Origin: Sphagnum magellanicum
Lineage: Eukaryota; Streptophyta; Sphagnopsida; Sphagnales; Sphagnaceae
Direction: 5' to 3'
DNA length: 64,000 bases
Assembly (NCBI GenBank): GCA_021904315.1
Contig: CM038923.1
Location: 558,001-622,000, forward strand
Shown here: piece after piece, positions 46,210 through 60,300 of the stretch
Layout of the letters: every line of letters starts with the position of its first letter
Position numbering within the stretch: position 1 is the first letter of the stretch
The notes under the pieces: model-generated
What the model was told of the DNA's origin: nothing
The model's input: the letters and a program-made list of their open reading frames with translations, nothing else
Databases searched by the model: none
Made by a program: the position numbers and the translations under genes

Positions 46210-49200
46210 ATTGCTCTGTGGTTGTTGCTGCTTAGAAAACACACACACACACACACACCCCTCCCCCCTTACACCCTACAACAGACAGGTATCATCTTTA
46301 GGTTTAGGGTTTGGTGGACAATGCTATTTTCATTTGTTCTTATGATGGCCCCCAGTTATTAGAGGGAGTGATTCAGGGGACTCTGCACAATCCACACTCC
46401 AAAGGACATGGATGGGCTCATGATCCCACCATGGTGGTCTACTACCTGGCAATTCTTTATTAAAATAGGAAATGTTGTAACAATAATTCTATCCAGAGAT
46501 CACATCCATTCATGTACCCATCCGAATGATCACACATCCTAGTTCTTTCAAATCATAAGTGATGATATGAAGGTAACACATACCTTATGGTTATTATGTA
46601 TGTATGTATCACAATGAAAAATCACCAAATCTCATCATTCAAATCTCATGGTCGCTACGTCACATCATACAATATATTATTATTCCATATTTATTAAGTT
46701 ATCATGCCAAATGCATGTTGAAATACCATCGGGATTTTAGGGTTTACAATACATGATAATTTTGATGAAAGTTAAAGGTTGACCATGATTGAACATCATG
46801 ATCAAATGACCATCAATGAACTAATGAATGTTTGTTGCAAGTCACAATGTCTTGGGAGTTGCATGCAATATGACCCATCATCAATGCATCATCAACCTTT
46901 GGGTTCGACCCTTCAATTGAATTTCAAATTCTACAAAAAGACCATGGTCTTCATGTCTAACATTTTGACATATCTAATTAACCAATTCCTATATAAGGAA
47001 TGCAATATACACTTTTTCTTCATTGTTTCCAACCATGTTTTAGTGACAATTAAATAGGTCTTTCAAAATTAATCAATGGCATATCCATCATTTCACTTAT
47101 TCGATTGTCATATTAATTGAAAATGGTTCGTTATTGGCATGAAAAGGAATGAAAAAGGGTTGAAAAATAAGTGCTAAAGGGATAGTGGGTTTAATGTTTG
47201 GTACAATAAATGATGCCGCACCCAAAACTTGTTGAATGGTACACTATAATTATTTAATATTCAACCATCAAATTCAAACGCAAGGCTTATTCCTTAGTTT
47301 TTTGCAACTCAAATAAAGGAATGAGACCTTCAAAGAAGAATTACAACATGACATATTTCACATACACTTGTGAATCACCTTGATTACACAAATAAATAAA
47401 GAGGGGTGAGAGGTGAGGTGAAGGCAAAACATAATTTTGACCCAATGATTAATCCAAGACTCATCATCATAGATTCACATGAATTTACCCATAACCTATA
47501 TCCCTATGAAAGACACCTTGTTTAAATTGTAATATATTATGAATGTCTCTTTTGGGGACTACATTGAAAATAAATAATCTTCAAAAATTTCCCAAACTCA
47601 TAATCTAATGAATCATAATTGATTGTGACGTGACAAACCATTTTCTTGTAGCTTTCTTCTTTAAAAGCTTTATAACACCATGTCAATTAGCTCTACGATC
47701 AAACAAAATTTGCCTTTCCAAATAACTAATACCTAAATGGATGCACACCATGCTTGCTTTGGATCACATATAGGATGAGAGAAAGGTAACTAAAAGACCT
47801 CAATTTGATGATATTATAACAATTCTTTCAACTGTGAACTCTTGAAGTTTATTGTTAAACTTTCATAATTTCAACAAGTTGAATTTGTTTTCAATCCTTT
47901 GCTTTTTTTTCAAAACACTTGTAAGCTTGTAGAAACATCTTAGTGTCACTTGTATTCCAAACTAACATGCATATCCATTACATTGCAAAGATCATACAAA
48001 AGCACAAGAAGGATCCTTGTCTATGATTCTTTGGTGTTTTGTTTGAAACATTGTTGTTCATGTTTTGCCATGATGTAAGCAATGGATAACAAAAGTTCAA
48101 CATTGTCCATGATCTACTTGTTAACCTTGATTCTCATGTGGTGCATACTACAAGTACATATAATAAATGTAATGACCTTTTGCCCACGACAAGCAATCAC
48201 CCATTTGATTAAGTTTTCCTAAACATGATTATGGAGGAATTCAAGGTTAACATGAACATATTTTTGGCGAACTTTGAAGGCACATTGACAAAAGGTCTTC
48301 ATGGAGTTTTTACACACTCCCTTCATTTTCTTGAGGCATTGTTACCTATCAAACATATTTGTAAACTTAACGATTACACGATTCATTACTCTCTTTTCCT
48401 CAATATATATGCATAATGACATTGTATGGCAACATTGCCTTTTAAAGACTTGTTTTCACGAGGAATTCAATTTATTCATTGACATCACAAGACCTATTGA
48501 AAGCCTTGACCAATTGTTTCCCCTTTATGCCAATGAAGTTCACAAGAATTGAACTATGTTAAAAGCAATGTTGTAACTTATCGTAGAACATGGCAAAATT
48601 AACTATTGGCCATCATGTGTTGTATAACACATAGCTTCACACTTGTGACTTCAGTTTTGTAGTTGAGCATTCCTATACTTACAAACATACTGAATATGAA
48701 ATTCTCAAAAAAAGCATACCAAAATTGACAAAGATGAAGTATTTAATAATTACAATAGAAAGCTAATGAGAAGTTTTAACACATTGGCAAGGATGATGAA
48801 ATGGAGAAATAATTGTTTTTGTGTGAAACAACTTCAAGGATAAATAATCAAAAGCTTGCATGTTCAAAAATCTTGGCAAAAATTAATGTGAAAGGAAGAT
48901 TTAAAATCAGGAGGGTGGGAGAATGGGGGCAAGATCTACAACTGAGGAAGATCTAGAATTGCTCTAAAATTGGTGGGGGAAGAGCCAAAACCAAGGAAGT
49001 TCTGGGGGCCAAGGAAATTCAAGGCATCAAGATATTCCAGGCTCTCAAAAGATGGCCAAACTTAGGAACATTTAGAATTGGGGGTGAGGCAAGTTTGGGG
49101 ACAAAATTTGTTATTTTTTCAACCACGGTTATCCCAAAAAACAAATTGCCCAAAGAATAAATCAATGACCCAGTTTTGGTATATAACCAAGGTTCTCAAA

Positions 49201-49600
49201 AAACACATTCAAATAACCAACCAGAACACCACGAGTTCTTCATTGGTTCTTTCATGAGAACCACAGGTTCTTTAACATTTTCAAATAACTGGGACCAACG
49301 GTTCTTTGATTTGTGATTTTATTTTATTTTAATAAACCCTTCCCATCACTTGTTTTACACCTCTGGTGTTCACTTTGACTCTTGATTTAATATATTCACA
49401 ACATTCTGTGAATGAAAAACCAACATTGGCCATGCATGCAAGTGATAACATGACAATCGGTCCAAAGGGAAAACGGTGTCTTAAAACTTAATTCAAAAGA
49501 TGCATGTGAAAAGTATGGAATTCATGATCAATTTGCATTTCAGAAGTGTACCCAATTGTTGTTGTGTCTTTCTTAAAATCAAAGAAAGTCTACAAGGTTG
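46210..49600. other. AT-rich intergenic sequence
   Basis: No gene recognised. (AC)n near 46239-46257. GGTTCT-type word cluster at 49180-49320. Confidence 0.4.
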
Positions 49601-50960
49601 AAATGGGTATGGCTTCTTTCACACAAGGGTATGGTTGCGAGCAAAACCCAAATGTTCGGTTTACGGTTTAGGGTTTAATCATGAAGGATTGATTCCTTCC
49701 TTTGGCAGAGCACGTCAATGTAACAAAACATATCTGTTCAGCTCCCAATTTCACAATGGGTACTAATCTGTCAGGGATGATGGATCTGATACGGGACCAA
49801 TATTTTACTTCCACCATTTGAATTCCTGAAACTTTTGACCTTTTCACTATGAACCCAACCAATTCAGAAAGAGAGATCCACAATGAGCCACTTCATGAGA
49901 TACTACTCTAAGCAGCAGAATAGGAGCGCTTGTTGTGGGTGGGTGATGCCCCATCGATGGAGCATGCAAAGCTTAACCAAAAAGAAACCAATTATAAGTC
50001 AAGAATTTGCAAATCACACAACATTGAGGTCAAAGCTGATTGCCAGTCTAAACATGAGGATTGTATTTGGAACTCCAATGGTGAAGCGGTGACTGACCCC
50101 GCATGATTAACATCATGAGATGTGACCAGGATTAACCACATCTATGTCTGCCTCCTGCAATCCAGCTCAGTGCATCTATAATATATCAGCAATCTCAAGA
50201 CAATCTCAAGACGTTACTTCTAGACTGTGGTTACAGTATTTTGTTTCAGTTGCAACACTTCAATTTACTTCTAGAATACTCGGGTTTCTCATCTCAGCCA
50301 AGAGAACAACACAAATGAAATTTGGTGGGTCTAAATTTCTAAAGTCGCAAAACATTCAATTGATGATTGTTGAGGTCATTAAAAATGAAGAGTTTATATC
50401 AGAAGGTCCAAATCCACACAACCCACTTTGCAGTTGTTCCTACTGTGTACATGGCACGGTGATGTAGTGAAAACAAGCTCACAATGTACAAAACTTCTGC
50501 AACCCACCCGCTGTGAAGCATCATCAATCAACCATTATGTTGAAATCTAGTCCATTTCAACTTGGGTGGACCATTCTTGATGAGTTTTGCAAATTGGCTT
50601 TCAAAACACTGATCAACTGCGGCACAGAGACAATTGCAAAGTCTTGCAATCTGAGTAAATGGGTTATGAGAAAACCCATCACCTCAACAACTTAGAGATC
50701 ACAAAGATCACCTTGCCACATAAATATATAGCAAACAGTCATATTTCACATCCGGGGCTAATGTTTTGATAAACTAATGATTCCTTTGGCCACTTTCTAA
50801 TGAGTTTGTTCTATTGAACATAGCTGTGATAATAAAGCTAATCCCACCAGCTTGAGGTAACAAGTCACAACTTCTGCATCCTGCCTTTTTTTTTTCCCCC
50901 TCTTCTGATGTTCGGTAAAAGCAATTATGCATTTTGCTATAAATTGTGTTATTACAATTG
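49600..50960. other. Slightly higher-GC segment without an identified gene
   Basis: Several short frames lie on both strands (for example plus 50144-50467, minus 49668-49883). I translated both strands through it and recognised no domain. It could be a decayed gene or transposon. Confidence 0.35.
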
Positions 50961-52994
50961 TGCACTAGTTATCAAAATGATGTTACCACCTTTGGGTTCT
51001 CATCCAAAAGTTGAAGCATGTTTTTCATTATTCAAAATTATGACTTTTATTTCATTCTAATGATGATATATCAGAGCCGGTATAGGGATTTTTTTTGCCA
51101 TAATTTGTCATATGGTCTCCAACTTGACAATTCCACTCTGAAACCCTCTTATATTTGTCTTTTCATATCATCGCATTTCAGTTGTCATATGTGAAAATTG
51201 AATGTTTTTGTTCTCACAAGTAACATCAACACATTTCAAACGTGAAAAGGCACATCATAAAAGGTTAATCGTTTTTTCGGTTGATATGGATTTGTGAAAT
51301 TTTTTGTGTAATTAATACACAATTTTCTTTTAATGTTTTCAATATGTGAAGATTGAATTTCATGTACTATAATTAATGAAGATGTCCATTTGATTTCATG
51401 GAAAACTTATATGATGATGTAATTTTGTTTTAATATTGCAAGATTCAAGGAACAAATGAAAATATATTAATATTTCAACTTTATTATTAGTGGATTGTCA
51501 CTAATAATAGTGCAGAGCAACTTGGAGCCCAAGTTTCAATAGTGCTTTTGTACCAAGCCACCTTCCGCGTCTTCCATTTTCTAAAAGTGTCAAAACCCTT
51601 GATGGATAGGTTTGCAATTAGAATATATGCATGAATTAGTTTCAAATTTTACATATAGTTTAATTACTCAAATTGGTTGTTCAACACATAATATGTTTGT
51701 TCTTGACTAATTCAATCTCCAATCAAGTTGATGAATTGTAATGGCAATTGTTCATTCACATGCATTGGTGCCAAAATATTCAAAACTATATCAAATTTTT
51801 TATGCTCAATGAAGTTATGTGAACTACTGTTAATAACAATTAAAATGTTGTTCCAAATATTGAAAAAAATCTTATACACTAGTGTGATATTTCAATTCTA
51901 ATATATACCATTTGATTCCAATTCTACATATATGCATACCCTTTGAACTTTATATTATGTGTATATTATAGGAACAACAAAAATGAGTAACCTCACCATC
52001 ATGTATAAAGTTGAAATTAATGAACTATCAAATATGATTACAATTAGTAACAATACCAAGATTAGTAAGAATCGCATTGATTGCACACAAATTTAGACTA
52101 GAAAAACCTTTTAATGCAAAACAATTTGTATGTACAAATCTCATACATCGATTCAAATGATAATGGTATCTTACCAACATGGGTCATACACTTGTAGAAC
52201 TTACCCATTCAAGTTCCACAAAAGTTGTAATGGAGAAGAGGGCATTTCACATTTCATGTTAAATAGAAATATGTAACTTGAAAAGAAAATTCAATAACAC
52301 AAAAATCATTGAATTTTGAATTTGTACAAGAATTACCAAACTAAACCTTCCAAAACCATAAGGAACTTGTAAAGAACATGTACACAAACCTTCGATTGTT
52401 TGCCCATTGTTGAGTATTCATTTAGTAGTTGGGATATACTTTAGTCATCAATCATGCATTTTGGTCATTAGTTTAAAAAAATAGTCACCTATTTGGCATT
52501 CAATCATTAGCTAAAATGTTTAGTCACCAACTCAATGTTCAATAACTAGAATTTATAATTCATTCATTATTTTGTTCAATAACTAACAACATTGTTTGGT
52601 TTTTGATTAGTTTAGGCCATCATGAGACCCATTACTTCTTCCAATAATATTGGATCATAGTGCATAATGGACAATGATTATATTGATATTGTGGAGACGA
52701 AAAAAGTTGGGAAGCAAATTGAATGGTGATAGTGAAATTTTAAGTGCACAAGTTCCTTGAGCTCCATGACTCAAAGAACCGGATTGTAAATGTATATTTA
52801 AGACCTTATCTTCAAATTGGGACTAAATCTCAACCCACTTATTTTAAGAAATGTTTGATACCCTCCTTGAAACCATTTTGACACTTTTGCGGGGGTTAAA
52901 GGTTACTTGATAATTTTGTGCACTTTGTGACTATTGTGGAGTTCTCCAAAACAACTTTACACTTATTGCAATAATTACAACATTAACATAATAA

Positions 52995-53031
<37 letters not shown>

Positions 53032-56000
53032 ATTTTTTGTGAAATTCTCAAGTTTTTATTAGGACCTATTTATATGAACATGACATTGACCAAAGGGGGA
53101 GGGAGGTTATCATCAACTTGTCCCAAAATATTCTTATCCACATTACACATAACCCACAATAGCGAATGTTCAAATATTGTATAACTTTGAAAACATGATA
53201 AAATAGACACAAATGTTGGGTGTTGCATTCTAGAAATTGGGGTCTTGGGTTAGTATGCATCAAAACTCAATTAATTAAAGAAAAAAGTAGATTTTGTTAC
53301 ACACCAATTCTAAATAATTGTAACTATTGCATTTTTAAATTTTTAAATAATAATTATATCATTAATGATCATCCCCAAAAAGATCTAGCACCAGTTAGCA
53401 ACATTTTTGTAAAATGTTGTCAAAACTTTAGAAAATAGGTGAAAATTTGCCCCAAAACTACAAAATTTGTCAAATTGTGGCAAAATTTTGAAAAAATGAT
53501 TTTTTGGTTTAGAAATGGTTTGCATTTTTTTTCTTTTAAAGAAAGGAATTTGTAAGAAATTTGTCCTTTTTAATTTGGAGGTTTCTTTTTGCCCAAAAAA
53601 ATCGAAAAAGAAAAAATCACTAATTGTCAACACTAAAATTTTAATTTCAAAGTAAAGAATTATGGTCTAACAAGGAATTTACACAAAATGTATTTTATCA
53701 CAATCATTATGAACTTTTTAAAAGTAGATATCAAGTGTTTCAAATTGTTTTTAAAATGAGAACGAATTGATATGGCACTTTCAAAATTAATGAGTTTAAT
53801 GTTTTAAAAGAGTTTATGATATTCATGAATTGTGTTTTGCTTTGTTTAAAGTAGATTTGGATCCCTAAAATCGAGGGTCACCTTTTTTCACCTTGTGCGT
53901 ATTTTTACAATTGAATTTGAGGAAATCATTTTGGGACATGAAAGGAAAAAACATAGGACATCATGACTTCAAAATTCTTATTTTGATAAGTCTTTTTTTT
54001 AATGAAGCTCCTTATGTTGAAAATTTTGCAAAACCTACTTTTTGTCTACTTTTTGCAAAAAAATTAAAATAAATTGATTCTCTACTTTATGATACTTTAA
54101 CCCAACTACAATGTTGACCTCCAATTGCATGTTGGGTAGTTGGGCCTTTTTTTGTTGGATTTTGGCATCCAATCTTTTGTTCAATCAAGGTCATTCCTCT
54201 TCATGCAAAATAAAAGCTTCAACCCTCTTTCAACATTATTAAAAACAAGTGTTTCTTTACTTATGCCATGTATGTTGGTCTCCTTTGAACACCTCATTGG
54301 CTTAAACAAGGAATGTCTTCAAAATCGATGATTTGAATCCATACCAAAACCAAAATTTCTAGCATATTTTCTGAAGTAAAACTTGGCTTTCATTGCAATG
54401 ACAATATTTCTTACATTGGTCCAAGCTTGAACCTTGTTTTAAAGCATGCCCATCATTTATGTGTTTCATTTGCCTTTATTTATTTTTAACCTTGCTATTG
54501 CATTTGGTTTGACAACCTCCATTTGTTGATTACATGTTTAGCTTAGTGCATTTGCAATCATCCTATTCACCCCATGGGTACCTTTTCATATGTGCTCATA
54601 TTATATTTTTATCTCTATAATTTTAAAATTGGATTTTTCATGTAGGAAACAAACACATGCATATTTTTTCATTGTCAATTTATTAGAATTTTCTCATCAT
54701 CAAATGACATCACAACGCTTGAGGACAAGTTTAAACATTATGAAATTCCTCCTTGTTGATGGTGTTATCTACAAACTTAATCCTTTCCCTTGTGCAATCT
54801 TTACTTGTAGTGTCACAATTTAAAAGCCAATTGAAGTTAAAGCGAGAAATCTATGAAACCATCAATTTTTAAGATAACTAATTCCCTATACAATTATGGC
54901 AGTTCTTTGTTCAAACAAACCAATAATTTGATTATACAAGTCAATTGGTTCTTGGACATCAACAACTTGCAAGGGCTAGACTTTATGTCAATTTCAACAC
55001 CACCTTCTTTACACTAAAGTCCAAGAGGTAACCCAATTCCAAATGGAACATTCCAATTGGCTTAGGCCAAAAGTTCAAAGTTGGGACTTTACATTATGGC
55101 TCAAGCCCAAGAAGCCAAGAATGATATGCCCAAATACATGGCATTATTTTGAGTTCATTTTCTTGATTTGGATCATGAAAACAAATATTTCATAAAATTG
55201 ATGATTAATTTTTTGGGATTTGGCCCAAGAAGGTTTAATCACACTTGAAATCAATTAAAACGTTAACTAGAAATTTGAACATTCTAACTCCAATCCCAAT
55301 TGGTTTTTTGTCATAGCCATTGGTACTTAACATCAAAATGTTATCTAACTACTAGGTACCGCATGTTTTGCACCTGGTGTCACATAAAGACATGATAACA
55401 TTTAACATCAAGTAATCATCAACATTTGTTCACACCAAAACTTAAATTTTGGATTATCATTGTTAGTCTATTTTATTCACAACACTAGAGTGCACAAGCA
55501 AAATTCTCTATGTGCATTGCTTAGTGTAATGCAATTGTGAAAAGTATTCTTTTGATTTGCATTTTATTTTGTATTGCAATCTTTTGTAGATTGCTTTTAT
55601 GACATTGCATTGCTGAAATTCTTCATACCATCCCTCCTTTTTTTTTCTTTCCAAAGTTCGAGCTAGAGTTTTTACTTGTCAATATGTTGTTTCTTGCTAT
55701 AACAACATTACATGTTTTCAAGCAATTGTGCTTGCTTTCATGGGTGTTGATCTCAACCTAAAAACATAAGTAGAGAATGTGTTGGATGTAAGGTCTTCTT
55801 TAATTAACTCTTGAAATTGACTTCAACACTCATTTGTTTCCCTTCTTTAAAAGGAGATTCATTTAAAAATTCCACCATTGGTTCTAAAATAAAAGCCATT
55901 GTGATCTTACCCTAAAAATGTAGAATCTAAAAAAATTCTTGGTCATGATAGAATGTCTTGTGTAGATTGATGATTGTGAGTTATAAACATTGCATGCACA

Positions 56001-57140
56001 TTGTAACTTGATGCATAAGATTTTTAGAAATGAATAGTAGTTTATGAAGGAAGATGAACTAAATGTGCCAAAGTTATGTGACATGAATGAGGAAGTGGAA
56101 CTAAGGTGGCCCAACTTTTATAACACTAAAACTAGGGGTGAATTTACCACCTTGTTCAAAAAGAAAAGATAGAAATAAAACTTGCCTAGGAGGTAAGTAC
56201 CATACACACTAACACTACCATTATTATAAATAAAAAATTTACACTATTTTTTAAAATATTGAATTGAATCATTTTTTCAATCATAATTTTGGCCTTAGTT
56301 AGAATGAACCAATCATTTATGCAAAAACTTGATTGATCCCACAATTATTAAGATGACTAAAATGATAATTGACATGGCAAAACTTTCTTTTTAATTTGAA
56401 ATAATTTGATTATATAATTAATTAATGTTTCACTATTAATCGCTACACATGATAACCAACAATTTAACCATGTGCCCTGCTTACCTATCTACCTAGTCAC
56501 CATACTTACCTACATAGTAGCCCTACCTACTTATCACTCATCGTTGTTTTTCCTTGGGGACATGTTTGACATTTTGATCCAAAAAATACGATTTAAACAC
56601 ACACAAAAGATTTTGTGGAAAGAAATGACCCTAAATTGCCAAAATGTTAGAATTCTAGACCAAGTTGTAATAGGTAGCCAAAACATAAGAAGATTTTTAA
56701 ATTCTTTTAGTTTCATATACATTCTATAGACAAATTTGGCTAAATCTTCTTATGGATGGTCATTAATACATCCAAAATGTTGAAAATTAAATTGTTACCA
56801 TTCATGAACGTTTATTGTTATTATTTGCAATATCATCATGACTATTTTTAGTCATGTAAATCACAATCATAAGATGGAAAAAATGAAGTTTTGAATCTTC
56901 AAATCCTTAACCATAATCCAAAGGCTTAAGCATATTCTAAGGGTATTTGCATGTTGGAACCATTGTTAGGAAATGCAAAACTCGCCATTTGTTTCATTAG
57001 ATTTTCAATGAACTCAAACATATAAACTACAGTAAATCTACCCAATCCTTTAGTGCATGATGAACAATTGCTACAAACAATGAAAACAAACTTTTTTTTG
57101 GTGGCAATTCTAATCACATTCATGTGTTGTCCATTGTTGT
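50960..57140. other. AT-rich intergenic sequence
   Basis: No gene recognised. (TA)14 is at 52998-53026. Irregular TAGTCA(T/C)(T/C)AA words occur at 52440-52560. Copy D of the TTTGGCTAAATCTT family is at 56735-56748. Confidence 0.4.
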
Positions 57141-57149
57141 AACCACATA

Positions 57150-57300
57150 TCATTTTTATTTTGTAAAATGTACATATGTGTGTATTTATGCATACATGTA
57201 CATATACACATGCACACATGCACACATTTGGCTAAGTTCAAACCCACAACTTCATCAAAGAAGTGCCACACTTTAACCACCAAGCCACACAAACTTTTTG
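57150..57300 (-). mobile_element. tRNA-derived SINE-like segment
   Basis: On the minus strand an A-box-like TGGCTTGGTGGTT (57287-57275) is followed about 30 bases later by a B-box-like GGGTTTGAACT (57245-57235), with TTGTG just before it. This matches the tRNA-type promoter at the head of plant SINEs. Sequence beyond it becomes TG-rich (ATGTGTGCATGTGTGCATGT). A decayed tRNA gene is the alternative, but the box matches are imperfect and no acceptor stem pairs. Confidence 0.45.
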
Positions 57301-60300
57301 AACAAAAATAGAAAAAAAATTATTTACATGTTCAATGAAGAACTTGTTGGAAATCCAAACTTTGACATTCATTTTCTTCAACAAAATTTATTCAAAAAAA
57401 GAATGATTTAAAATTTTATTCAAAATTTTATTTTAAAAAAATTGTGAATATTTACACTAAGGTTTCAAAAAAATTCTATTGAAAGTTCCATATTTTGAAC
57501 AAATAAAATTTAATATTTGTACACGATTTTTTTTGTTGAATTAACATACAATCCTTTAAAGGTGATTCAATTCAATGTGAATTCAAATATCTTCATTGAA
57601 ACTTTGACACTATTATTTTGGTTACATCACATATTTTAAATTTTTTGGATGAATAGAGAAAATCATAATCAAAAACCCCAACCACAAACCCAAAAAACAA
57701 TAACAATGTCAAAACTTTCACTTATATTTTTAATAATATTATATATATACATAATAAGTAAATTTGAAAAAAATTATAATAATTATTGATGATGTAACAT
57801 TTATTATCATCCAATTTTTTTAAATAAATAAATTTCTTTCTTGTTGGGAATATTTAAACCTTGCATGTAATATATATATAATGAATGATTTTAAAATATT
57901 TATGAAAACTTCGGTTGCTTGTTGTAACTTTGAGATGGTGACAATTGTAACTACATTTTCCCAAAAGAATGCTTAAGGTTTATTTATATGCACAAACCTA
58001 CATAGTCCTCCAATTTGTTTATCAACATTAAATTGGAAATAAGTTTTAAAAAATATTCATGCAAAAAAAATGCAAATATTTACAAAGCACAAAAAAATTA
58101 GGTATATATATGGTGGAATGATAATGGGGGTGGGGGATCAATTAAGTGAATTAAACTCCCATTTAAGGCCCTTTAGTGAATTCCTCCAATGAAATCAACC
58201 TAACATTAATCAAGTTCACTTTTTAAACCCCATAATGAATTAAGTTAATGAGCTACCATCACATTTCCTACTAGTGAGTGGACCACTTTTGATCGAATTT
58301 TGAAATTGTTAATAATACTTTTAACAAGGTATTTTTTACATGCCAAATATGTAAATTTGTAAAAATATTCATCTTTTTCAAAAGCCAATGACATTTGACC
58401 ATATAATATAGCCTAGGTTAATTACAATCTTTGTGAAGAAATAGTTTCTTAAATCCACAAAATCATGACATGATAAACTACTTCACCATTGTAGTTGATT
58501 TTGGTGTCATTTAAAATTTATAAAACTTTCCATTGATGTTGAGGTGGTTTAAAGGACTTCATCTTGGATTGCAAATCAACACTCAAATTATTGGAAAGAA
58601 AATGATGTTATTTCATTACAAACCATGGATATAATTTGACTCCATTTCCAACTTTTATAAAAATTGTGATACTACAACTTGTTTGCTATTAAAGTCCGGG
58701 TCATTTGATGTAAAACTTTCAATTTCAAATTATTTCATTTTTATGGCACACTACATTATAAGAATCATATGATTGAATCCCTTTTCATAAAATTAAAACA
58801 ACATTTGATAGAAACACATTTTGATCCATCAAGGTGCAAAAAAGTCACATTGTGATGTCCAAAACTGGACATTACACTTTGCAAACACCACCAATCACCA
58901 TTTTGAATGGTGACAAAGAATGTCATCCCAAAAAATATAAACACACATCTATTTTGAATTTCACCCATTATTACGTTATTACATAATGTGTAATTTCTTA
59001 ATGAAATTGATTACATGTCTTTAGTTTTATTCATTTTTAAAGTTCTGATTTACATTGAAGTTTATAATATTAAATTTAATTTTAAAACTTAATTTTAAAA
59101 AAATTAATTTTAAGTAATTACTTCCAAAATTGAAATGCAATTTTTAAAATTTTTATTTGGGTTATAAGCTCAAATATAAAATTCTAATTATAAAATATAT
59201 ATTTAATGCATATGTTTAGTTTAACTTTAATTTAGAACATCAAAACATTAAATTGATTTTGATATTTTGATTTGTGCCATAAATTCAAGTATAAAATTTA
59301 ATTAAAATAATCATTTAATGTTTTTCATAATTAGAGTTTTTTTTCACTTTTGTGATGTAGCCACAAGAAGTTCTAGCCAAATTTGGTTACAAACCAAAGA
59401 TGATAATACAAAACTTTAACAAACTTCCTTTAGTTTAACAACTTACTAAAATTCATTATCTGACTATGGTTATTTAAAGAAGAATCCCTTCAAACTTTTG
59501 CAACTTTGGTACATTTTTTTGGCAAAAATACTTTGTATCTTGTCACATTGGATTTTATTTTTAACATTGCAAGGGTGCAAAAACAATTGTTTGTAATGAA
59601 ATGAATTTCAGTTTTGTTTCTTTATAGTTAAGATTCACATGTCTTTAATTTCATAATTTTATATAATTTTTATCTTCATAATTTTTAATTGTTTTTTTAA
59701 AATTCCAAATATGTTAATGTATAATGTATGTTTATTATAATAATATAATTATGTAATTATGCTATGAAATTAATTAACGTGATCAATTTTATGTAAGTAT
59801 ATAATTTTGTAATCAAATTAATTTACATATGAAGTACATAATTATTAAAATGATTCTACAATTTCATAAAAATTATTGACATTACACTTGTAATGTATGA
59901 AAATCTTGAAACATGAAAAGTAGACTACTCTCAAATTTTAGTAATTAATTTTAAAACAACTTCATAATAAATTTTACATTTTAACACACCCCAAAAAAAC
60001 AACATCAAATGAACATTAGAAGCACATGTGTCATAATTTGAATGATTATTTTTAGTCACATTAGTTAAGTTTTACAAATCCAAGTAGGTGTGTCACATGC
60101 ATCATGTGTATTATATTTTGTTGAATTTGATCAAATAGCCAATTCTTTTTAGTCATAGAACACACACATTATTTTCATGTTAATCAAAATGGGCATAGTC
60201 ACTTAATTCATAATAATAAGTTTGATTATACAATCACTTTAGTCATGATGTTACTAACATGAAAACATGGTTTTCATTGAAATGTGGATTAACACTAATA

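Noticed and set aside
46895-46920. GGGTTCGACCC as a tRNA B box
   Set aside because: No A box and no cloverleaf around it.
49668-50695. Cluster of short frames as a gene
   Set aside because: Both strands were read through and no domain, splice pattern or consistent frame emerged.
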